Origin: Sorghum bicolor
Lineage: Eukaryota; Streptophyta; Magnoliopsida; Poales; Poaceae
DNA length: 64,000 nt
Assembly: GCF_000003195.3 (NCBI RefSeq)
Contig: NC_012872.2
Coordinates: 50,883,695-50,947,694, forward strand
Direction: 5' to 3'
Each line of letters opens with the position of its first letter. Position 1 is the stretch's first letter. Under the pieces are notes generated by a model, which was not told where the DNA came from, made no database searches, and worked only from the letters and a program-made list of their open reading frames with translations. A program made the position numbers and the translations under genes. This document shows, piece by piece, positions 57,793-64,000 of this stretch.

Positions 57793-58262
57793 GTACGACC
57801 AGTCCCCGAGCATCGAGTGCTCAGTTTCCTAAGCATGCTTTAAAGCTTTGAGCTGATAGACTGAGCGACCAGTCCCCGAGCGTCGAGTGCTCGGTGGTCG
57901 GTGCAGTCCTTGAAGTTCTGAGTTGATAGACTGGGCAACCAGTCCCCGAGCGTCGAGTGCTCGGTGGTCGGTGCAGTCCTTGAAGTTCCGAGCTGATAGA
58001 CTGGGCAACCAGTCCCCGAGCGTCGAGTGCTCGGTGGTCGGTGCAGTCCTTGAAGTTCCGAGCTGATAGACTGGGCAACCAGTCCCCGAGCGTCGAGTGC
58101 TCGGTGGTCGGTGCAGTCCTTGAAGTTCCGAGCTGATAGACTGGGCAACCAGTCCCCGAGCGTCGAGTGCTCGCTGGTCGGTGCAGTCCTTGAAGTTCCG
58201 AGCTGATAGACTGGGCAACCAGTCCCCGAGCGTCGAGTGCTCGGTGGTCGGTGCAGTCCCCG
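57793..58262. repeat. 70-bp tandem repeat array, about 7 units
   Basis: Same unit as 54781-55181 with one more copy; units 3-7 are almost identical (one GCTCGCTGG variant in unit 6). GACCAG/AACCAG markers step by 70 bp from 57797 to 58217. Confidence 0.9.
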
Positions 58263-58504
58263 GATTGCTGACTCACTGGCGTATGTGTCTTCTTACTTTC
58301 GAAAAGGTCTTTCAAATTAAAGTTGACGTGACGGGGTCTCCTGACGATATGTCAGACGGATGCATGAAAAGCTGTACCTGGCAACTGTACAACCGCTCTT
58401 TGCATGGTTTGAGAAAAGGAAACCATCAATTGGTACGAAAACTCCGCCGCATTAATTGTCTATAATCATTGTAAACCGAAACGCCGCGTCCGCCGCATGG
58501 CCTG

Positions 58505-58558
58505 CCCACTTCCCGAGAATACAGGAAGTGGGATAGGTGGGGTCGCGGGTTTATAAGG
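58505..58558 (+). promoter_or_regulatory. Promoter of the complete antisense gene: palindrome plus TATA box
   Basis: CCCACTTCCCG (58505-58515) faces CAGGAAGTGGG (58522-58532), one mismatch from the perfect palindrome in the other copy. TTATAAGG at 58551-58558 lies 112 bp before the ATG at 58670. Palindrome, spacing and TATA are held in both copies. Confidence 0.6.
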
Positions 58559-58669
58559 GCCTAATAGGACCGCCTGTACCGCTTCTCCTGCCATTGCCTT
58601 CAAACCTTCCGCTCTCATCTTCTCCAATCTCCTGTATCTTCCTAACTCCAGCCCACATTCGCACCTCTA

Positions 58670-61600
58670 ATGGCGAAGAGCGACTCCAGGAAGAGGGCCG
58701 AACTGATGGCCAAGGAATGGAAGAAGTCTCGCAGCACCACAAAATCTCTTGGTGACCTCGTCGATATGGGGCTTCTGCACGACGCAGAGCTCGGCGGCTG
58801 GAGGGCACCGGAGGGGGAGAGCTACCCCGACCCTCGCGCCGGTGAGATCGTCGTTTTTGAAGATTTCGTTAAGAGAGGTTTTGGTGTTCCTGTCCATCCT
58901 TTTCTTCAAGGACTTCTTTTGTACTATGAGATCGGGATTTGCAATCTGCACCCGAACTCAATTCTCCTTATTTCCACCTTCATCCATCTGTGCGAGGCCT
59001 ATGTTGGCATAGAGCCGCACTTCGATCTTTTCCGGTACCTTTTCTGCTTGAGGAAGAAGGGAGCAGTTGGAGGCTCCAAGGTTGCAGGTGGAGTATACCT
59101 CAACCTTCGTGATGGGATGAAAAATCGCTACCTGCACTGCCCGTGGAACACTTCCTTGACCGAATGGTACAGGAAGTGGTTCTACGTCAGGGAGGAACCG
59201 GGCAGCTCCACGTTCTGCGACGTGGGGTACATTCCCGAGAAGAGGTCGAGCTGGACCGACCGCCCAGAGTTCGACGGTCAAGTGGCGGATCTGATGAAGC
59301 TGATCGACTGGTCGCACCTGGATGGGCTTGGCGTGGTCGGCAACTTCATTTGCCGCCGGGTGATGCCCTGCCAGAAGAGGGTGCACTCGGCGTACGAGTA
59401 TGCCGGAAGCGCAGACCCGACCAGGATGCGGTCGGAGATCTTGGAGAAAACGGAGGTACAACAGCTGTTGAACGAGCTGTTTAACTTCGCAGATGGGGGC
59501 TTCATCCGTGGCAGTGATCGGGTGCAAGCCTTCAAGTTAGGACGACCAGCACCAAAGGTATGTAGCAGAGTCTGTTTGATCATTCGTATATCGTCTGCAG
59601 TTAACTCATCTCTGTTGCTTTTGCAGGTCGGTGATGTCGACCGGTGCGCAGTGTATGTATCACTGGCACCGGGAATGGAAGATCCTGTGGGAGAGGTCCC
59701 GCCGGAGGAGGACGCTGCTCGGTGTACTCGTTACACCAGCAGTGAGGAAGACCGAGCCCGCCCCGTCCCGACCTCCGAGGAGAGGGTAGCGGGGAAAAGG
59801 CCATTGCCGGCGGATCCCTTGCCGACACCGGAGCTGCCGGCAGACCTACCGGCGGAGAGCAGCCAAGCGCCGAAGCGTCGTCGGCTCGTGCGGATCGTCG
59901 ACGACGACGACGAGGAGGAGGCTGCGCCGTCGTTGGTCCGACGGCCTCGGAACCGCCCAGACACTGCGCCGGTCGCCACTGATCGAGTGGCCAGCGGCGC
60001 CGCTGCCCCGCAGGTTGCCGAGGTGGGGGCACAGGCGCCGACCGGCCGGGCGAGGAGGAGGTTTACCGCGACCCATCGTCGGTCAGACCTGTAAGTGTTC
60101 GACTTACGAATTTTGGACTCCTCTCTTTTTTTTTTTAACTTTTGTTCCTGTAGTGCGGCATCGGATGTCGACCCTGGCCAAACTGCCGGCCAGGGAACGG
60201 GCGAGCCTGCCCGCGGTTCTGGGGATGCGGCCCCCCAGACCACAGAGCAGGCAACAGCTGCAGTCGCGCCTGGGAGCACCGAGGGGCTCCCGAGCGCGGC
60301 GCCGACTACAACAAGCAGCCCGACCAGGGCTGGAGAGGCTCCCCCAATTGACTCCTCGGAGAAGAGAAGATCTCCGACCGCTCCTCCTGCCGGGGGGAGT
60401 GAAGTCCCCCCGCCGCCCCGAGCAGGAGCCTCTCCGGCTGCGGGCTCCCCAGGTCTGGTCCAAGGGCCAGTGATGCCTGGGACCACCACCGGGGGTGACG
60501 CAGCCCAGGAGGAGGAAACCAGGGCGGCCTCCGACGACGAGGTGGAAGAGATCGAGGGTCGTCCCCGTGATGGCCGCCAACACGTGTATGTGTGGCGCCA
60601 ACGCGGGGATCACTTTATCGGTCATGAGGAGCTTGCCGAGTCCGAAGAGGCCGCCAGGGTGGAGCGCGCGGCCAAGCGCCTTGTCGACGAAGTCAAGGTA
60701 AGCGGCCTTTTGTGCTACTGCGCATTCTTTTGCCTTGTCTTGCTTGATCGTTATATGCTTGCTTTGTAGGACGTAATGAAAACGGCAAAGTACCGGAAAC
60801 GGTGCTTTGACCAGATAGAAGGCGTCATGGCCGAGAACAAGGCCCTTGCCGCGGAGGTAGACCGGTTGCGGGCGGAGGTCGGGGAGAAGGTGGTCGAGAT
60901 GAGCGCCGAAAAGGAGCATCGTCTCGACCTCGCTCGTCGTCTGGCCGACCAGTACCGGCTGCAGGAAGGTTAGTCACACGCTCCGAGCAGTTTCGCATAC
61001 TTGTATAGTTTGCTTTGCTGACCAGTTTAGGATTCACGCAGACTTGGAGGAGGAGGTGGCGAGCCTCCAACAAGAGAAGGAGCAGCTCGGCCAACAGCTC
61101 GCCAGTGCACAGGAGTCCGAGCGGCGAGCGGAAGAGGAATTGGGTCGAAAAGACCGGGAGTTAGCTGGTAATGAGTGCCGCCTTGTTGGTTGCTGCCTGC
61201 CCCTTTGCTTGTCTGGTATGCCGAAAGTAACGTTTCGTTTCGTTTGCAGTGCTCAAGGTGAACACCAAAAAGCACCTGGATGACCTGATCAAGGACCGGG
61301 ACTCCTGGAAGGTCAACTGTTGCAGGATCTGGAAGGGAGTGTCCCCGGTCCTGGACCTGATCAGTCCCGAGCTCCCGGAGAGCCAGCCCCGCGTGCCGCA
61401 GTTGACCCCGGTCGAGAAGGCGCAACGGGCGTGGGACTGGCTCCAGCAGTTTGTGAAGGACGCCGGGGAGTTTGCCGGCGCGCACGTCCTCAGCATGGTA
61501 CGCGCCCACTACCCCCTGGTCGACTTGAGCAGGCTGGAGAAGGGGTACCCGAAGGAAGTCGGCCCACAGGAAGCGGACGAACTTCGGGGTAGTCTGCTGG

Positions 61601-61824
61601 ACTTGTCGTCGACAGTGATCGGCGACATCAACCTGTGCGGAACGGCCACTCCTCCAGACCAGCCGAGCTCAGATAGTTCGGCCAGGGAGTTGTCGGGCGC
61701 GTCCGTTGCTGGAGATGGGCGGTCGACGCCTGCGGTCTCGACCAGCCAGGCGCCGGTGGCCCCGACCCCTTCGTCCGGGCAGCAGGGCCAGGCGGGTGAT
61801 CAGCCCGAGCAGCTAGGCCAATAA
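58670..61824 (+). CDS. Antisense six-exon gene of Tat-type element B, Transposase_28-like, predicted 931 aa
   Basis: Exons: 58670-59557, 59627-60090, 60154-60697, 60770-60968, 61042-61167, 61250-61824. Every intron is GT-AG, 62-82 bp, and phases join into one frame of 932 codons. Residues about 50-150 carry the plant 'putative gypsy type transposon' (Transposase_28, PF04195-like) domain: FVKRGFGVPVHPFLQGLLLY, ICNLHPNSILLISTFIHLCE, YVGIEPHFDLFRYLF. The middle (about 300-630) is Pro/Ser/Glu-rich with a KRRRLVRIVDDDDEEE segment, a possible nuclear signal beside an acidic patch, and EGRPRDGRQHVYVWRQRGD. Residues about 635-760 form coiled coil (MAENKALAAEVDRLRAEVGE, LEEEVASLQQEKEQLGQQL). Despite the domain's name, no transposase catalytic residues are apparent. 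It lies on the strand opposite to pol, with its own promoter and a poly(A) signal. Function unknown; domains suggest a nuclear, oligomeric protein (inference). Confidence 0.82.
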
Positions 61825-61895
61825 AGTAGTCTGTAGGAATAGACTAGTATCTGCCCGTCAGGGTATTTATTGTAAACTTTGTATGTAAAGTTTGT

Positions 61896-61901
61896 AATAA
61901 A
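61896..61901 (+). terminator. Poly(A) signal of the antisense gene
   Basis: AATAAA in GTAATAAAGTTTTC, 72 bp after the stop codon, within the 277-bp gap between this gene and the oppositely transcribed pol. The decayed element A has AATAATAATAAAG in the equivalent gap (about 49777). Confidence 0.6.
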
Positions 61902-62101
61902 GTTTTCTTTTTTGTCATGACTGTTGTTTTGAGCGCTGTACAATATCTGAGTGACGTGTCACCGTATTTGTCTTGGTTGTCGCCAAGAGCATCCATTGCA
62001 GGAGTTTTGCCGAGTGCTGTGTATGACAAGGTATAGGCGAAAAATAGAGAATCTTATTATCAAAAATTATAAGGTACTTACAAAAGAAAGTCATTAAAAC
62101 T

Positions 62102-64000
62102 TTATGGATAGAAACGTCGCAGTTTGTCGATGTGCCAAGAGTTAGGTACTCGTGTTCCGTCTGGGTATGCCAATCTGTAAGACGTAGGTCGTGTGACCTC
62201 GGTCACGACGAAGGGTCCTTCCCAGGGAGTGGATAACTTGTGCATTCCCTCCTGGCTTGTTTTCCATCGGAGCACTAGATCGCCGACCACGAAGGAACGG
62301 TCCTTGACGTTCCTGTTGTAGTATCGCCTGACTGCCGCGAGATATTTTGCTGTTCGGAGACATGAAACTAAACGCTTTTCCTCCATGCAATTGATTTCGA
62401 GTTCTCTGGCGTTGTCGGCGGTCGCCTGGTCGAAGTGCTCGATTCTGGGAGATCCGAAGTGTATGTCGGACGGCAAGACCGCCTCTGCACCGTACACCAT
62501 GAAGTAGGGAGACACCCCTGTGTTTCGACTGGTCTGAGTTCGGAGGCCCCAGACCACTGCCGGCAATTCTTTCATCCATCGACCGGGTGCTCTGTCGTTC
62601 TCGGTGTACAATCTTTTCTTTAGGGCGTCGACGATCATTCCGTTAGCACGTTCAACTTGACCGTTGGCACGTGGATGTGCCACTGACACATATTTTATGA
62701 CTATGCCTCTGTCATCGCAGAAATCCCAAAAAGTGGTGCCAGTAAACTGAGTGCCCAGGTCGGTGATTATGCTGTTCGGGATGCCGAATCTGTGTATGAT
62801 TTGATTGAGGAACTCCACAGCCTTCTCGGAGGTTGCCTTGACCAGGGGCATGTATTCAATCCACTTGGAGAACTTGTCGATTAACACGAAGACAAACTTG
62901 AAGTTGCCCGGGGCTGGTTTAAATGGTCCGATCATGTCGAGCCCCCAGCAAGCAAAGGGCCAAGACGACGGGATGGTTTGAATTTCATGGGCAGGTACGT
63001 GGGTCCTCTTAGCGAAAAACTGACATCCTTCGCAATGTCGAACCAGTTTTTCTGCGTCGCTGACCGCGGTTGGCCAATAAAAACCTGCTCGGAAAGCCTT
63101 TCCGACCAGCGTTCTAGATGCGGCGTGGTTGCCGCAGGATCCGGCGTGTATGTCCTCCAAGAGCTTGATACCATCGTCTTGGGGTATGCACTTGAGCAGT
63201 ACCTCGGAGCTTGCGTTTTTCCGCATGAGTTTTCCGTCAACCAGGATGTAGTTCTTTGATCGTCGGATGAGACGCTCGTTCTCTGTTTTGTCTTGAAAAC
63301 CTGTCCCGTCCGAGATGTATTTGATGAACGGGATACGCCAGTCACGCCCACCGGTTGTCGGAGTGGCGTCATCTATGAGCATTGCCTCGGTGGGTTGCTT
63401 GTCGACCAGGGGGGAACTTACGCTCGGCTCATGGATGTCCTGGACGAAAATACCCCGCGGGATTTGGGCCCGAGACGAGCCTAACTTTGACAACGCATCT
63501 GCTGCTTGGTTCTTATCCCGGACCACGTGGATGTACTCTATGCCATAGAAGTTAGTTTCCCATCTGCGAATTTCTTTGCAGTAGAGATCCATCTTCTCGT
63601 GGGTTGCGTCCCACTCTTTGTTGAGCTGGTTGATGACCAAAGCGGAGTCGCCGTGGACATAGAGGCGCTTGACCCCCAGTTCGACGGCTAGTCGTACGCC
63701 ATGTAAGCAAGCTTCATATTCGGCGACATTGTTTGACGCCGGAAAAAGGATCCGAAGGACGTAGCGGAGTTTGTCCTTGTTTGGTGATACGAACAATATC
63801 CCAGCGCCTGCACCGTTGATGTTCAAGGACCCATCAAAGAACATTGACCAGTGGTCTGAGACATCTGGAACGGAAGGTTCGTTGAGATCCGTCCATTCGG
63901 CAATGAAATCGACCAGGGCTTGAGACTTGACAGTGGTGCGACTCTGGAACTCTAGGGAAAATGGACATAATTCCATTGCCCATTTCACGATTCTGCCATT
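62102..64000 (-). CDS. Pol 3' half of element B: archaeal-type RNase H and integrase (N-terminal part outside window)
   Basis: Uninterrupted frame from the right edge (reads [15 protein letters not shown]) to the stop at 62102. Numbering from the Met at 63988: archaeal-type RNase H with FFDGSLNINGAGAGILFVSP (Asp about 52), NNVAEYEACLHGVRLAVEL, HGDSALVINQLN (Asp about 114) and NQAADALSK. Integrase zinc domain uses H281, H288, C319 and C322. Catalytic residues are D351 (WGLDMIGPF), D410 (ITDLGTQFTG) and E446 (NGQVERANG). The C terminus has PWEGPFVVTEVTRPTSYRLA and ends SWHIDKLRRFYP. No chromodomain, as expected for the Tat lineage. No lesion is visible. RT, first RNase H, protease and gag should lie to the right of the window. 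Confidence 0.93.
   Translation of the reverse strand, partial: NGRIVKWAMELCPFSLEFQSRTTVKSQALVDFIAEWTDLNEPSVPDVSDHWSMFFDGSLNINGAGAGILFVSPNKDKLRYVLRILFPASNNVAEYEACLHGVRLAVELGVKRLYVHGDSALVINQLNKEWDATHEKMDLYCKEIRRWETNFYGIEYIHVVRDKNQAADALSKLGSSRAQIPRGIFVQDIHEPSVSSPLVDKQPTEAMLIDDATPTTGGRDWRIPFIKYISDGTGFQDKTENERLIRRSKNYILVDGKLMRKNASSEVLLKCIPQDDGIKLLEDIHAGSCGNHAASRTLVGKAFRAGFYWPTAVSDAEKLVRHCEGCQFFAKRTHVPAHEIQTIPSSWPFACWGLDMIGPFKPAPGNFKFVFVLIDKFSKWIEYMPLVKATSEKAVEFLNQIIHRFGIPNSIITDLGTQFTGTTFWDFCDDRGIVIKYVSVAHPRANGQVERANGMIVDALKKRLYTENDRAPGRWMKELPAVVWGLRTQTSRNTGVSPYFMVYGAEAVLPSDIHFGSPRIEHFDQATADNARELEINCMEEKRLVSCLRTAKYLAAVRRYYNRNVKDRSFVVGDLVLRWKTSQEGMHKLSTPWEGPFVVTEVTRPTSYRLAYPDGTRVPNSWHIDKLRRFYP

Larger units (their letters stand above)
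53862..64000 (-). mobile_element. Tat/Retand-type Ty3/gypsy element B, 3' part (continues past right edge)
   Basis: Read on the minus strand the order is pol, antisense gene (plus strand), tandem repeats, polypurine tract, 3' LTR (53862-54291). The visible pol is open to the edge and the antisense gene is complete, so this element is much younger than A. It joins A's antisense exon 2 at 53861/53862; the five bases before it are TACCT, and the partner duplication would lie beyond the window. A second LTR fragment, repeat array and truncated gene copy sit inside (54037-56958 repeats 56971-60030). Confidence 0.85.

Noticed and set aside
57821..58315. Minus-strand ORFs up to 164 residues with a repeating peptide, also at 54828-55283
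   Set aside because: By-products of the 70-bp tandem repeat; 70 is not a multiple of three, so the three frames alternate and no family signal exists.
58670..61824. Active DNA transposase suggested by the Transposase_28 name
   Set aside because: No DDE/DDD catalytic layout can be seen and the gene sits inside an LTR retrotransposon; the domain name is historical.

Overview
The window is nuclear DNA from a grass. Genes have GT-AG introns, MITEs are abundant, and very large Ty3/gypsy retrotransposons are nested in each other. The GGCCTTGTTTAGTT-ended MITEs and the GC-rich gypsy LTRs point to an Andropogoneae species, most likely Sorghum; this is family-level recognition, not a database match.

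Region 1 (1-16,995) is gene space. It holds the 5' seven coding exons of a RABD2/Rab1-type GTPase (minus, running off the left edge), a divergently transcribed B3-like protein gene (2633-3643), a small unrecognised gene (7402-7929, minus) with a truncated duplicate at 5169-5516, a three-exon F-box/LRR pseudogene with visible frameshifts (12434-14338, minus), and an intronless CDK-like kinase (15002-16036, minus). Tourist-like and Stowaway-like MITEs lie between the genes, one nested inside another.

Region 2 (16,996-39,900) is one 22.9-kb Tekay-like chromovirus with 3.7- and 3.9-kb LTRs, a CACAT target duplication, an extra coiled-coil ORF ahead of gag, and a pol ending in a chromodomain. Its genes are broken by stops and frameshifts. 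A 9-kb Athila-like element (23,068-32,060, duplication GTATG) sits inside its gag. That inner element kept gag, protease and an intact Athila-type third ORF but has no reverse transcriptase or integrase. It looks non-autonomous yet young.

Region 3 (about 40,840-64,000) is two Tat/Retand-type gypsy elements in opposite orientations. The left one (plus, 41,457-53,861) is decayed and was hit by two LTR-only insertions. The right one (minus, 53,862 to beyond the edge) abuts or interrupts it and has an intact pol 3' half. Both carry, between pol and the 3' LTR, an extra gene on the strand opposite to pol. In the right-hand element this gene is a complete six-exon gene with its own TATA box, an upstream palindrome and a poly(A) signal, coding for a predicted 931-residue protein. 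A second, truncated copy of its promoter and first two exons lies upstream in a roughly 3-kb duplication. Beside the 3' LTR lie 70-bp tandem repeats, each carrying a copy of the polypurine-tract motif.

The strongest candidate for an under-described system is this intron-bearing antisense gene module of the Tat-type elements, followed by the internal promoter and leader intron of the third ORF in the Athila-like element. In both cases the accessory gene is intact: the Athila-like element's own gag and protease are broken, while the Tat-type element's visible pol is open.
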